From contig VFHF01000303.1 of the NCBI GenBank assembly GCA_009392095.1, forward strand, positions 1 through 19,945: a stretch of 19,945 bases of DNA. The letters run 5' to 3'. Made by a program: the position numbers and the translations under genes. Positions 1 to 8,842 of this stretch are shown here, piece after piece. Below the pieces are notes generated by a model. That model had not been told where the DNA came from and did not search any database. It saw only the letters and a list, made by a program, of their open reading frames with translations. This DNA comes from SAR202 cluster bacterium (GTDB lineage: Bacteria > Chloroflexota > Dehalococcoidia > Lucifugimonadales > UBA3495). The number at the start of each line of letters is the position of its first letter. Position 1 is the stretch's first letter.

Positions 1-50
1 TTCTACACTTCGGAGGGCATTTAATGCTTACAGGACGGGACTGCTATTTG

Positions 51-1313
51 CTAAAAACGGAGCATGCCAGCCAGAGTCTTTTCGCCGCCGCGGGGGCCAA
101 CCACCGCTAGACGCATACTCTTATCGCTGAGGAAGGACTTGGCCACTCTGGCGATGTCCGCTGGTTCCACCGCATCCAGGTAGCCCACCACTTCATCAGG
201 CGTGCTTACGCTACCTTGAAGGAGTTCCTGGGCGCCTAGCCAAGACGCCACGGCCCGGGTGTCCTCCATACGGAGCAATAGCCGTCCCTTGGTGTATTCC
301 CTGGCTTTATTGAGTTCCTGTTCGCTGGGCGCTTCGTGCATGCCTTGGAATTCTTGGACGATGGTCTTCACTGCATCGTTGGTCTTTTGCGGCTCCACCC
401 CGCAATAGACAACCAAGGACCCAGTGTCCCGAAAGTTGCTGGTGGAACTCTGCACGTCATAGGCCAGGCCTTGTTCTTCCCGAAGATTCAAGAAAAGACG
501 GCTGCTCATCCCGTCGCCCAAAATGGTATTCATCAGGCCAAAGACATAGCGGTCTGGGTGGGTCAGGGAAAGGCCCGGCACGCCCAAACACAGGTGGGTT
601 TGGTCGCTGCGGCGTCTTTCAACCTTGACCAACGGCCCTTCGACTGTGTCGGTAGCCGGTTCCCATTCCAAAGATTCCAGGGGCTTCCAATCTCGGGTGG
701 TCTCGACCAACATATCCACAACTTCTTCGTGGGTTATATTGCCGGCGACCGCCACAACGGTGTTGGCCGGGTTGTACTGCTGGTGCATATACTCGCGGAT
801 ATCTTTCTGCTGGATGTCCGCCACCGTCTCGAGGGTCCCACCGACATCACGGCCCATGGCCTGGTCCGGCCACATTGCCTCGTCGATCAACAGGTCCACC
901 CGGTAAGACGGCTGGTCATAAATCATCCGAAGTTCTTCCTGGATCACCTCGCGCTCTTTCTCCACCTCTTCAGGGTCTAGGCGGGATTTGAGCACCATGT
1001 CCATGAGAACGGCGAAGGCCGTCTTGTAATGGAGACGGGCCACCTTGATCCAGAAGACCGTCATCTCCCGGTCTGTGCTGGCGTTCATCACACCGCCAAC
1101 GCCCTCTATAGCTTCACTCACGGCGCGGGCAGTGGGCCAGCTCTCAGTGCCCTTGAAGGGCAGATGTTCGATGAAATGGGATACGCCGGCCAGTTTGTCT
1201 GACTCGTATCTAGATCCCGCCCCGACACAGATGACGATGGAGACCGACTGGGTATGGTCCATGGTCGATGTCAGAACGCGCAGTTTGTTATCCAGCGCAG
1301 AACGTTGATACAT
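51..1313 (-). CDS. M16 family zinc metallopeptidase (pitrilysin / processing-peptidase type)
   Basis: This 420-aa protein is a zinc endopeptidase of the M16 (inverzincin) family. Visible zinc-site residues are the inverted motif H46-F-I-E49-H50 and, 76 residues after H50, E126 in the VIQEEL stretch. That is the spacing seen in mitochondrial processing peptidase beta subunits. The C-terminal half, from about residue 200, is the second M16 domain (conserved SRLFLNLREEQGLAYDV stretch). The length matches single-chain bacterial M16B proteases such as Bacillus YmxG. No signal peptide is visible, so a cytoplasmic site is likely. The ATG at 1313 is preceded by GAGGAG at good spacing, which fixes the start. 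It is the last gene of a probable minus-strand run uvrA - MBL hydrolase - M16, 30 bases after the MBL stop. The peptide substrate is unknown. Confidence 0.93.
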   Translation of the reverse strand: MYQRSALDNKLRVLTSTMDHTQSVSIVICVGAGSRYESDKLAGVSHFIEHLPFKGTESWPTARAVSEAIEGVGGVMNASTDREMTVFWIKVARLHYKTAFAVLMDMVLKSRLDPEEVEKEREVIQEELRMIYDQPSYRVDLLIDEAMWPDQAMGRDVGGTLETVADIQQKDIREYMHQQYNPANTVVAVAGNITHEEVVDMLVETTRDWKPLESLEWEPATDTVEGPLVKVERRRSDQTHLCLGVPGLSLTHPDRYVFGLMNTILGDGMSSRLFLNLREEQGLAYDVQSSTSNFRDTGSLVVYCGVEPQKTNDAVKTIVQEFQGMHEAPSEQELNKAREYTKGRLLLRMEDTRAVASWLGAQELLQGSVSTPDEVVGYLDAVEPADIARVAKSFLSDKSMRLAVVGPRGGEKTLAGMLRF

Positions 1314-1343
1314 GTACTCCTCAGGGCACGAAGGGAACAGAAG

Positions 1344-1985
1344 TTAAGACTTTAGCCAGTCGACGTCGCCAGACAAATCCGCCGGATGAGACCTGGAGTT
1401 GAAGTCGGTGTAGCGGCGACGGGCTTCTCCGATGGTCGTGTCGTCGCCGTGTCCGGGGTAGACGTTGGTGTCGTCGGACAATGGAAGCAGTTTGCTGGTG
1501 ATGCTGTTCAGCAACTGGGTGAAAGCCTCATGACTGCGGGATTTGCCGGGACCGCCGGGGAACAGCGTGTCACCGGAGAACAGGTGCTTGCCAACCAAGA
1601 AACAAGAAGCCCCGTCGGTGTGGCCAGGGGTGTTCAAGACCTGCAGCTCTTGATTGCCGAACTTGATGATCTTTCCATCGGTCAGGTCAATCTCGGGAGG
1701 CCTGGGCAGAGCGTGAGCGTCGGATGGGGAGATACCCACCGGAGCGTCGACCTTGCCGGTGATCTCGCCGAAGCCAGCCAGGTGGTCGCCATGGTTATGG
1801 GTGATTAATATCGCCTTGATGTTTTCGTCGGTGATGGCTCCCAGCAGCTTCTCGGGTTCCCCTGGGGTGTCGATCAGTATGCATTCGTTGGTTTCGGGGC
1901 AGGTGATCAGGTAGCCGTTATTCATCATGGGGCTCATCCCGGCAACCTTGGTGATCTTTACTTCGCCGTCATAGTGCAGTGCCAT
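1344..1985 (-). CDS. MBL-fold metallo-hydrolase (glyoxalase II-like)
   Basis: A 213-aa metallo-beta-lactamase-fold hydrolase. The metal ligands are all present: H63-x-H65-x-D67-H68 (THNHGDH), H122 in NTPGHTDG, D139 in FSGDTLF and H179 in YPGHGD. This is the full dinuclear-site set of the hydroxyacylglutathione hydrolase-like branch. The length (about 210 aa) and lack of a separate C-terminal substrate domain fit the short YcbL-type thioesterases better than true GloB. The probable activity is therefore hydrolysis of a thioester or other small ester; the substrate cannot be read from the sequence. The ATG at 1985 has GGAG about 7 bases upstream. The gene lies 86 bases after uvrA and 30 bases before the M16 peptidase gene on the same strand. 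Confidence 0.92.
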   Translation of the reverse strand: MALHYDGEVKITKVAGMSPMMNNGYLITCPETNECILIDTPGEPEKLLGAITDENIKAILITHNHGDHLAGFGEITGKVDAPVGISPSDAHALPRPPEIDLTDGKIIKFGNQELQVLNTPGHTDGASCFLVGKHLFSGDTLFPGGPGKSRSHEAFTQLLNSITSKLLPLSDDTNVYPGHGDDTTIGEARRRYTDFNSRSHPADLSGDVDWLKS

Positions 1986-2071
1986 CTCGCATCTCCAAAT
2001 TAGGGTCTCGAAATAGTGATCGTTAATTGCTTGATTCTAGCAGAGTAGACCGGCTTTACGGTTCGGCCCAA

Positions 2072-5056
2072 TCAATCTCCGGCAACCGCGACTGCGGCTT
2101 CTTTGGTTTTGCCAGGGGTTTTAGCCGGGGCTTTGGCCGGTTTTCCGGCAGCGGCTTTCTCTGTGGCAGGGCTGGCAGCTCGACCGACCGGTTTCAAATA
2201 TCGCTGGAGATACTTGCCGGTGAAGGACTTGGGGTTGGCAGCCAACTGCTCCGGAGTTCCAGTGGCGATGAGCTTGCCGCCTTTATCTCCCGCGCCAGGG
2301 CCCAGATCGATAAGCCAGTCCGAGTTCTTGATCACGTCCAGGTTGTGCTCGATCAGGATTACCGTATTTCCGCTATCCACCAAGCGGTGTAGCACCGTCA
2401 ACAGGGCAGCACAGTCCGAGAAGGAAAGCCCTGTGGTCGGCTCGTCCAATAAATAGAGGGTCTTTCCGGTGGCACGCTTGGACAATTCGGTAGCCAACTT
2501 GATTCGCTGTGCTTCCCCACCAGATAGGGTTGTCGCGGGCTGACCCAGGCGTATATAGCCCAGGCCAACGTCCCGCATCGTTTCCAACTTGGGTTTGATT
2601 CGCGGGAAGTTGATGAAGAATTCCAACGCCTGTGCCACGGTCATGTCCAGAACATCGGCGATGCTTTTCCCTCGAAGGGTTACTTCTAGTGCTTCTCGGT
2701 TGTACCGGCGGCCCAGACAGATCTCGCAGGGGACGGTGACGTCGGGTAGGAATTGCATCTCGATCTGGTTGTATCCGTCTCCCTGACAGGCCTCGCAGCG
2801 GCCTCCTTTAACGTTGAAGGAGAAACGGCCCGGTGCATAACCGCGCACCTTGGCCTCTGGAAGGCTAGCAAACAGGTCCCGGATGGGAGTGAAGGACCCA
2901 GTGTAGGTGGCCGGGTTGCTCCGCGGCGTGCGGCCAATAGGCGATTGGTCGATATTTACGACCTTGTCGACGCCCTCGATCCCCAGAACCTCCTTGTGCT
3001 CTCCCGGCAGGTCGCGCCCCTTGTTGATGGTCTGGTTTAGCTTCTTATAAAGGATCTCGTAGACCAAGCTGCTCTTTCCGGAACCCGAGACACCGGTGAC
3101 TGAAACCAAACGTCCCAACGGAAATTTAACGTCTATGTTCTTGAGGTTATTTTCCTTTGCGCCCTTGACCACGATCGCATCGCCATTTCCCTTGCGCCGC
3201 TTTTCTGGGGAGGGCACCACTTTGCGTCCGCTGAGATAAGCGCCGGTCAGCGAGTTTGGGTTCGCTTCGATCTCAGCCACGGTGCCAGTGGCAACCACAT
3301 CGCCCCCGTGCTCTCCGGCGCCGGGTCCAAGGTCGGCGATGAAGTCGGCTGCGCGCATCATTGCTTCATCGTGCTCGACGACAATGACTGTATTACCCAG
3401 GTCTTTCAAACGAAGCAGTGTGTCGATCAGCCGGTGGTCGTCATGGGGATGCAGTCCCACGGTGGGCTCGTCGCACACGTAGAGCACCCCGGTGAGTCCG
3501 GAACCGATCTGAGTGGCCAGGCGCACCCTTTGGGCCTCGCCGCCGGACAATGTCCGGGCGGTGCGGTCCATGGTCACGTAATCCAGGCCGATACCCTCCA
3601 GGAATTTGACTCGGCCTTCGATCTCTTTCAGGACCTGGTTGGCGATGGTCTTCTCGCGGGCGGTCAATACATTTTTCTGATGAGGGCCGGGAGCGTCGGG
3701 GTCGATGTCTCTGATCCACTCAGCCGCCTGTCCGATGTTCTTGGCGCAGACGTCCATTATTCCCAGGCCACAGACTTTCACCGCCAAGGCTTCAGGGCGC
3801 AACCGTTTACCGTTGCATGACTGGCAGGGGCGAGCCGACATATACCGCTCTATCTGATGCTTCATATAGTCGGACTCGGTCCGCTTGTAACGTCGCTCTA
3901 GATTGGGAATCACCCCTTCAAATTTGGTGTCCCACTCATAGCTCTGGCCCCGGTGAGTCCGATGGCGGACGGTGACCTTCTTCTCGTCGTTGCCGTAGAG
4001 AATCATGTCGATATACTTCTGGTCCAGTTCTTTGACCGGTGTCTTAGACGAAAAACCGTTGGCCTGTGCCACCGATTCCATCAGGCTGATGTACCAACTG
4101 CTGGATGGGCCGCCGCGGGTCCAAGGAGCAATGGCCCCCTGGGATAAGGACAGCTCTTTATTGGAGATGATCAAGTTGGGGTCCAGAGTCAGTTTGAAAC
4201 CCAGCCCGGTGCAATCGCTGCAGGCGCCATGGGGGCTGTTGAAGCTGAATGTTCGAGGCTCGATCTCCGGCAGGCTGGTATTGCACTTAGTGCAGGAGAA
4301 TTGCTCGGAAAAGACCAGTGTCTCGTCGCCCTCCACATGGGCTTCGACAACGCCGTCTCCTTCACGCAGTGCCGTCTCTACGGACTCAGCCACCCGGCTC
4401 GTTTCGGTGTCCGGCCGGATTACCAGGCGGTCAACGACCAACTCGATGTAATGCCACTTCTTCCGGTCCAGGCCCAAGTCGCCCATCTCTTCCAGCATGA
4501 GGATCTCGCCGTTCACTCTGACACGGACGAATCCCGATTGACGGGCGGTCTCAAATACGTCTTTATGCTCGCCTTTCTTGCGGCGAATCTTGGGCGCCAT
4601 CAGCGTTATCCGGCTCCCTTCTTCAAGGCCCATGATAGCGTCGACGATCTGGGATATGGTCTGCCGTTCAACGGGGCGGCCACATTTGTCGCAGTGGGGA
4701 AGGCCGACCCTGGCGAATAACAGACGCAGATAGTCGTATATTTCTGTGACCGTACCCACCGTGGAACGCGGGTTGTGGGAAACACCCTTCTGGTCGATGG
4801 ATATAGCCGGCGAAAGACCTTCTATATAGTCGACATCCGGCTTATCCATCCGGCCCAGAAACTGCCTGGCGTAGGCCGATAGAGACTCTACATAGCGGCG
4901 TTGGCCCTCTGCGTAGATGGTGTCAAAAGCTAGGGAACTCTTGCCGGAACCGGATACTCCGGTGATCACCACCAGCTTATCGCGTGGAATGGTGATCTCT
5001 ATGTTCTTAAGGTTGTGTTCCCGGGCGCCTTTAACGTGGATAAAATCCTGGGGCAT
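2072..5056 (-). CDS. uvrA: Excinuclease ABC subunit A (UvrA)
   Basis: A 994-aa UvrA, the damage-recognition ATPase of nucleotide excision repair, which loads UvrB at lesions. Two ABC modules are complete. The first has Walker A GVSGSGKSS (33-41), zinc ligands C255/C258/C279/C282 (the Escherichia coli spacing) and signature LSGGEAQRV (about 503). The second has Walker A at about 655-663, a second C-x2-C-x19-C-x2-C zinc module (CEAC...CEIC), signature LSGGEAQRI (about 843) and Walker B LYLLDEPTTGL. The final 45 or so residues, after YLQRYLKPVG, are a Lys/Ala/Pro-rich low-complexity tail beyond the usual end of the family. The ATG at 5056 has GGTGGAG 4 bases upstream. uvrB and uvrC are not in the window. 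No LexA-type operator was recognised upstream. Confidence 0.99.
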   Translation of the reverse strand: MPQDFIHVKGAREHNLKNIEITIPRDKLVVITGVSGSGKSSLAFDTIYAEGQRRYVESLSAYARQFLGRMDKPDVDYIEGLSPAISIDQKGVSHNPRSTVGTVTEIYDYLRLLFARVGLPHCDKCGRPVERQTISQIVDAIMGLEEGSRITLMAPKIRRKKGEHKDVFETARQSGFVRVRVNGEILMLEEMGDLGLDRKKWHYIELVVDRLVIRPDTETSRVAESVETALREGDGVVEAHVEGDETLVFSEQFSCTKCNTSLPEIEPRTFSFNSPHGACSDCTGLGFKLTLDPNLIISNKELSLSQGAIAPWTRGGPSSSWYISLMESVAQANGFSSKTPVKELDQKYIDMILYGNDEKKVTVRHRTHRGQSYEWDTKFEGVIPNLERRYKRTESDYMKHQIERYMSARPCQSCNGKRLRPEALAVKVCGLGIMDVCAKNIGQAAEWIRDIDPDAPGPHQKNVLTAREKTIANQVLKEIEGRVKFLEGIGLDYVTMDRTARTLSGGEAQRVRLATQIGSGLTGVLYVCDEPTVGLHPHDDHRLIDTLLRLKDLGNTVIVVEHDEAMMRAADFIADLGPGAGEHGGDVVATGTVAEIEANPNSLTGAYLSGRKVVPSPEKRRKGNGDAIVVKGAKENNLKNIDVKFPLGRLVSVTGVSGSGKSSLVYEILYKKLNQTINKGRDLPGEHKEVLGIEGVDKVVNIDQSPIGRTPRSNPATYTGSFTPIRDLFASLPEAKVRGYAPGRFSFNVKGGRCEACQGDGYNQIEMQFLPDVTVPCEICLGRRYNREALEVTLRGKSIADVLDMTVAQALEFFINFPRIKPKLETMRDVGLGYIRLGQPATTLSGGEAQRIKLATELSKRATGKTLYLLDEPTTGLSFSDCAALLTVLHRLVDSGNTVILIEHNLDVIKNSDWLIDLGPGAGDKGGKLIATGTPEQLAANPKSFTGKYLQRYLKPVGRAASPATEKAAAGKPAKAPAKTPGKTKEAAVAVAGD

Positions 5057-5210
5057 ACAACTCCACCCTCACCCAAATCTCGACCCATATTGTAACATCG
5101 TTATGACAACACGGTGCTTCCGGCCAGGCTTGCTGATGTGATATAAAACCGGTGCAGAATTGTGCATTGTTTAGAAATTGTGAGAAATAATAGAAGAAAT
5201 AGGCACCGAA

Positions 5211-5629
5211 ATGACTGATAATTATGACCACCAATTTCTTGACGGCGCCACCAATAGACGGCGGGCGCTGGAGCAGATACTCGAACACACGGCAAATAGG
5301 GTACCCAGAGCTGCGCCGCACGACCGGTCTGACTGAGACAATCCTTGACGAGGCATTGGAGCAATTGGGCATGATCCACTCCAAAGTGTATGGAAGGCCG
5401 CCAGGAGGCCGTTGTCTCAACGATCACCATCAATACGCGGCGGATACTGACCGGCGACTATCTGATGGTTGATTGGGAGGACTCTGGCTTGGTATTCCCG
5501 TCGGTGGCGACCGACATCCTGCGCACTATCAAGCAAAGCATGATTGAACGTAAGATCCAAGATATACCTCCATGCGACCTCGCCGGAATCGAGTCCAACC
5601 TCACCCAGATTCTGGAGTTGAACAGTTAA
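5211..5629 (+). pseudogene. Small gene broken by two frame changes (possible winged-helix protein)
   Basis: No single frame is open across this interval, but three consecutive pieces look coding and join into one protein of about 138 residues. Piece 1 starts at ATG 5211 (MTDNYDHQFLDG...) and is lost near 5300. Piece 2 continues in the next frame with RRTTGLTETILDEALEQLG to about 5390. Piece 3 runs in the third frame (about 5390-5629), contains ILTGDYLMVDWEDSGLVFP and ends with TAA 2 bases before the BtpA gene start. The pattern of a helix (RRRALEQILEHTA), then LRRTTG, then LTETILDEALEQLG resembles a helix-turn-helix, so a regulatory role is possible but not shown. I do not recognise the family. 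It could be a decaying gene, an assembly with indel errors, or two small overlapping genes. Confidence 0.4.
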
Positions 5630-5631
5630 CG

Positions 5632-6429
5632 ATGAGCCGTGATCTATTTGGCCGGTCCAAAGCGTTCATCGGGGTGGTCCACTTGCTGCCCCTGCCCGGT
5701 TCTCCCCGCTGGAGAGGGAACATGCGGGCGGTGATCGACCGGGCCGAAGAAGAAGCGAACATTTTGGAGCAGGGTGGCGTAAGCGGGATCATCGTAGAGA
5801 ACTTCGGTGACGTTCCCTTCCGCACCGGGCGTCTTGACCCGGAGACCATCGCCGGGATGACCGTGGCTGTGGAACGAGTTGAGGAAGTGGTGAACGTCCC
5901 AGTTGGGATCAACATGCTGCGAAACGATGCCCTGTCGGCTCTGGGAATCGCCGCGGTGACCGGGGCCAAATTCATAAGGGTGAACGTACATTACGGAGTC
6001 ATGGCCGCGGAAGAAGGCCTGATAGAGGGAGAAGCCTTCCAGACCATGCGCCACCGACAGGCCTTAAACACCGATGTGAAGGTGTTGGCCGACGTTCTTG
6101 TGAAGCATGCAGTGCCCCTGGGCTCGGTTGACCTGGGACTGGTGGCCAGGGAGACCGCCCAAAGGGGGTTGGCCGACGGATTGATCGTATCCGGGGCGGC
6201 AACGGGCGAGGAAACAGCCAGTTTCGATGTTTCCGTGGTGCGCCGCGCCACGCCCGATGGGCTGGTACTGGTGGGCAGCGGGGTAACCGAGAAGAACATC
6301 TGGCGGGTGATCGAGCATTCCGACGGGGCGATCATCGGCACCAGTCTGAAAGAGGCCGGTATCGTCACCAACAAGGTTGACCCGGAACGGGTGCGGCGGA
6401 TGTCCGAGATATTCCAGAGTCTCCCCTAA
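5632..6429 (+). CDS. BtpA/SgcQ family TIM-barrel protein
   Basis: A 265-aa protein of the BtpA family. Members include cyanobacterial BtpA, needed for photosystem I accumulation, and the SgcQ protein of a sugar gene cluster, both predicted (beta/alpha)8 barrels. Recognisable stretches are the N-terminal IGVVHLLPLPGSPRW, GIIVENFGDVPF (about 51-62), the NVHYGVMAAEEGLIEG loop (about 119-134) and a C-terminal GSGVTEKNI followed by DGAIIGTSLKEAG, resembling a phosphate-binding end of a TIM barrel. I chose ATG 5632 over an upstream in-frame ATG at 5572 because the protein then begins right at the conserved domain and the start sits just after the upstream TAA. GGAG occurs about 14 bases upstream. 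Enzyme activity is not established for the family. The absence of photosynthesis genes argues for a metabolic role. Confidence 0.9.
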   Translation: MSRDLFGRSKAFIGVVHLLPLPGSPRWRGNMRAVIDRAEEEANILEQGGVSGIIVENFGDVPFRTGRLDPETIAGMTVAVERVEEVVNVPVGINMLRNDALSALGIAAVTGAKFIRVNVHYGVMAAEEGLIEGEAFQTMRHRQALNTDVKVLADVLVKHAVPLGSVDLGLVARETAQRGLADGLIVSGAATGEETASFDVSVVRRATPDGLVLVGSGVTEKNIWRVIEHSDGAIIGTSLKEAGIVTNKVDPERVRRMSEIFQSLP

Positions 6430-6434
6430 GACCA

Positions 6435-6450
6435 TAGCCTCATGAGGCTA
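6435..6450. repeat. Perfect 16-bp palindrome after the BtpA gene
   Basis: TAGCCTCATGAGGCTA reads the same on both strands with no spacer. It lies 5 bases after the stop codon and 24 bases before the terminator hairpin. It could be a protein-binding site or part of the 3' end structure; nothing in the sequence decides this. Confidence 0.5.
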
Positions 6451-6474
6451 CCGGTCGTCCTCCGCCTTAGACTA

Positions 6475-6512
6475 AAAAATCCCCTCCCCCAGGGTTGAGG
6501 GGAGGGATTTTT
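6475..6512. terminator. Bidirectional rho-independent terminator
   Basis: The arms are AAAAATCCCCTCCCC (6475-6489) and GGGGAGGGATTTTT (6499-6512), paired apart from one bulged C, with a 9-base loop. A T run follows the stem on the plus strand and the A run provides the same on the minus strand. It lies between the convergent BtpA and aminotransferase genes and can serve both. Confidence 0.88.
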
Positions 6513-6524
6513 GCATTCCTGCTA

Positions 6525-7901
6525 TCAGACGCCTAGTGCATGCGAAACTTCGCCGAATACTTTGTCCATGATCGTGACCAGATCATCGACCTCGCTGGAG
6601 GTGATGCAGAGGGGCGGGGCGACGTTCATGCGGTCGCCGCCGCGTACAAGCAGGCCGTTCTCGGCAAAGCCTTGGGTGAGGCGGTTGGCCAGGTCGGCCT
6701 CGGAAGGGAAGTACTCCTTGGTCTCGCGGTCTGCAACGATCTCTATGCCGCAGAACAGGCCAAGCCCGCGGACATCGCCGATCATTTTGTATTTGTCTTT
6801 CATCTCTTTCAGGCCATCCAGAAGATACGCGCCCTGTTTGGCCGAATTCTCGACCATCCCTTCGTTCTCCATGATCTCGATGTTTTTGAGGGCGGCGGCG
6901 GCAGCAACCGGGTGCCCGCCGAAGGTGATCACGTGCTTGAATGCCGCTTTTGGGCTACCGACGAACGCGTCGGAAATCTCGCCCCGGGTGATGCAGCCGC
7001 CCGCAGGTATATAGCCGCTGGTGATTCCTTTGGCCACGGTCATCATGTCAGGGGTGACGCCCCAGTGCTCGGTGGCGAACATCTTGCCCGTGCGGCCAAA
7101 TCCGGTGATCACCTCGTCGGCGATGAGCAGGCAACCGTACTTGTCGCAGATCTCCCGCAACCGGGGCCAATAATTGTCACCGGGAACCGCACACCCCGGA
7201 GGGCTGGCGATGGGCTCGGCCACCACCGCGCCTATGGTCTCCGGGTCTTGGAACTTGATCATCTCTTCGACAGCATTCGCGCAGAGTTCAGCGCATTCCT
7301 CGGGCGTTTGGCCGCCGAACTCGCAGCGGTAGGGCAGCGGCTGTGGCACGTGGAAGACACCGGGCATAAGCGGCTCGTAATCTATCTTGGGGTAAAGATG
7401 AGAGCCGCCCAGTGCCATCGCGCCCATGGTGGCGCCGTGGTATGAGCCTTTGCGGCTGATGAACTTGGTCCGGTTGGGTTCGCCCACCCGCTTGAAATAG
7501 GCGCGGGTGAGTTTGAGGGCAGTCTCTATGGCTTCCGAGCCGCCGCTGGTGAAAAAGGATCTGGTCATGTCGCCGGGCGCTATCTGAGCAATCTTCTCTG
7601 CCAGGCGGATAGTGGGCTCGGTGGTTGTGCCCAAAGGCATATAGGTAAGATTCAGCATCTGCTCGTAGGCGACGTCGGCGATCTCTTTGCGGCCGTAGCC
7701 CACGTTCTTCAGCCACAACCCCGACATACCGTCGATAGATGTGTTGCCAAGGGCGTCTGTTACGTGGACTCCCTTGCCACTGACGAAGATCGTCGGGTCG
7801 CCTTTTTCCGCCATGTCGGACGGTTCCCGCAGATAGACCCAGAGATGCTCGAGGGCTGATTCTTGCAAGCTTTTAACTTCTTCAGATGAGTGAATGGTCA
7901 T
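6525..7901 (-). CDS. Class III PLP-dependent aminotransferase (omega-aminotransferase type)
   Basis: A 458-aa fold-type I, class III aminotransferase. Visible PLP-site elements are SGGSE (119-123), GSYHG (152-156), D262 in LIADEVITGFGRTG, and the Schiff-base lysine K291 in VAKGITSGYIP. The WVYLREPSD opening and overall layout resemble taurine-, beta-alanine- and polyamine:pyruvate transaminases rather than acetylornithine or glutamate-semialdehyde enzymes. The amino donor is not determinable from sequence. The ATG at 7901 has a strong AAGGAG 7 bases upstream. It is the last gene of a VOC - LLM oxidoreductase - aminotransferase run, only 20 bases after the oxidoreductase stop, which suggests a catabolic pathway for an amine or amino acid. 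Transcription should end at the hairpin just past its stop. Confidence 0.95.
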   Translation of the reverse strand: MTIHSSEEVKSLQESALEHLWVYLREPSDMAEKGDPTIFVSGKGVHVTDALGNTSIDGMSGLWLKNVGYGRKEIADVAYEQMLNLTYMPLGTTTEPTIRLAEKIAQIAPGDMTRSFFTSGGSEAIETALKLTRAYFKRVGEPNRTKFISRKGSYHGATMGAMALGGSHLYPKIDYEPLMPGVFHVPQPLPYRCEFGGQTPEECAELCANAVEEMIKFQDPETIGAVVAEPIASPPGCAVPGDNYWPRLREICDKYGCLLIADEVITGFGRTGKMFATEHWGVTPDMMTVAKGITSGYIPAGGCITRGEISDAFVGSPKAAFKHVITFGGHPVAAAAALKNIEIMENEGMVENSAKQGAYLLDGLKEMKDKYKMIGDVRGLGLFCGIEIVADRETKEYFPSEADLANRLTQGFAENGLLVRGGDRMNVAPPLCITSSEVDDLVTIMDKVFGEVSHALGV

Positions 7902-7921
7902 AGGTGGCTCCTTACTGGTTG

Positions 7922-8806
7922 TCAGCTTTGGACGGCGGGAATCACAACTTCGGCCAGCATTTCCATGATCGGGCGAAGTTGGGTTTGATCGCGGGTGTTG
8001 GGTGAGACTACGAGACGCTCGAGGCCCATCTCCTGATATTTCTGAGACCTCTCGAGTATCTCCTCTGGGTCTTCACCAAGGGAATACCGGTTGTGATTGT
8101 GTGTGTTGCCAATGGCGGCGCTGATTGACACTGATATCTCCGAAGGGTCGCGGCCTGCCTTTACGGCTTGTTCGTTCAGATAGTCCATGCCCTCTGCTAG
8201 AGCCTGTGGAGACAGGGCCGTTGGATGCCAGACCGTTCCCGAACGGGCGGCCCGGCGTACGGCAGCCTTGCTGGTGCCGCCGATGATTATCGGTATGTGG
8301 GGTTTCTGCACTGGCTTAGGCGTGAATTTCATACCAGAGAAGCTGTGGTACTTGCCCAAGAAACTTGGGTCATCCTTGGTCCACAGTTCCTTCATGACCG
8401 CAATCATCTCATCTGATATGGCGCCCCGCTCCGCGAAGGGGCTGCCCATGGCCTCCAGTTCCTCTTCGATCACGCCGACACCCACGCCCAGCATCACCCT
8501 TCCGCCCGAAAGGACGTCCAATGTGGCGGCGACTTTGGCCAGGCGGATGGGGTTGTGATAGGGAAGTACCAGCACGCTGGTACCCAGGCCAATGGTGCTG
8601 GTCACCGCCGCTACGTAGGTCAGAACGGTCAGCGGCTCATAGTAAGGTTTGTCGCCGATGCGGTCGTAGACATAGCTAACATTGAAAACATGCTCGCTGG
8701 CCCAAACGGAGTCGAACCCCAGCTCTTCTGCTCCGACGGCTAGGTCTATCACCCCTTGGATATCTTCCATACCTTGGTTGTTGGACAGCGAGTAACCGAT
8801 CTTCAA
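7922..8806 (-). CDS. LLM-class flavin (probably F420)-dependent oxidoreductase
   Basis: A 294-aa bacterial luciferase-like (LLM) barrel oxidoreductase. Diagnostic stretches are GAEELGFDSVWASEHVF (25-41), the GGRVMLGVGVGVIEEELEAMG loop (101-121) and IPIIIGGTSKAAVRRAAR near 171-188, the phosphate-binding part of F420/FMN-binding members. The form resembles the F420-dependent branch (Actinobacteria, Chloroflexota), so F420 rather than FMN is the likely cofactor; this is inferred from family resemblance. The start is TTG at 8806 (TTG AAG ATC GGT), since no ATG or GTG lies in a better place and GGGAG is about 7 bases upstream. It sits between the VOC gene (36 bases before) and the aminotransferase gene (20 bases after). 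Its substrate is unknown. Expanded flavin oxidoreductase families are known from SAR202 genomes. Confidence 0.93.
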   Translation of the reverse strand: MKIGYSLSNNQGMEDIQGVIDLAVGAEELGFDSVWASEHVFNVSYVYDRIGDKPYYEPLTVLTYVAAVTSTIGLGTSVLVLPYHNPIRLAKVAATLDVLSGGRVMLGVGVGVIEEELEAMGSPFAERGAISDEMIAVMKELWTKDDPSFLGKYHSFSGMKFTPKPVQKPHIPIIIGGTSKAAVRRAARSGTVWHPTALSPQALAEGMDYLNEQAVKAGRDPSEISVSISAAIGNTHNHNRYSLGEDPEEILERSQKYQEMGLERLVVSPNTRDQTQLRPIMEMLAEVVIPAVQS

Positions 8807-8842
8807 ACGGCGCTCCCGACTCTGATTTTTGTTAGGTTGATC

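Noticed and set aside
1..50. Possible partial gene at the left edge
   Set aside because: Only 50 bases lie beyond the M16 stop; no coding or hairpin signal can be supported.
336..980. 214-codon open frame antisense to the M16 peptidase gene
   Set aside because: The opposite strand carries an intact zinc peptidase with all ligands; the antisense translation is low in coherence and matches no family.
5057..5210. Promoter or LexA-type operator for uvrA in the divergent gap
   Set aside because: TACAAT occurs on the minus strand but no -35 is at the right distance, and no known SOS-box pattern could be made out.
5211..5336. Second UGA-recoding event in the broken small gene
   Set aside because: The coding signal moves to different frames after the stop, so this is a frame change rather than in-frame recoding; no Cys-like redox motif is near.
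6540..7445. 301-codon open frame on the plus strand antisense to the aminotransferase gene
   Set aside because: It mirrors a conserved PLP enzyme on the other strand, has no recognisable domain and no proper ribosome site; it is a shadow of high-GC codon use.
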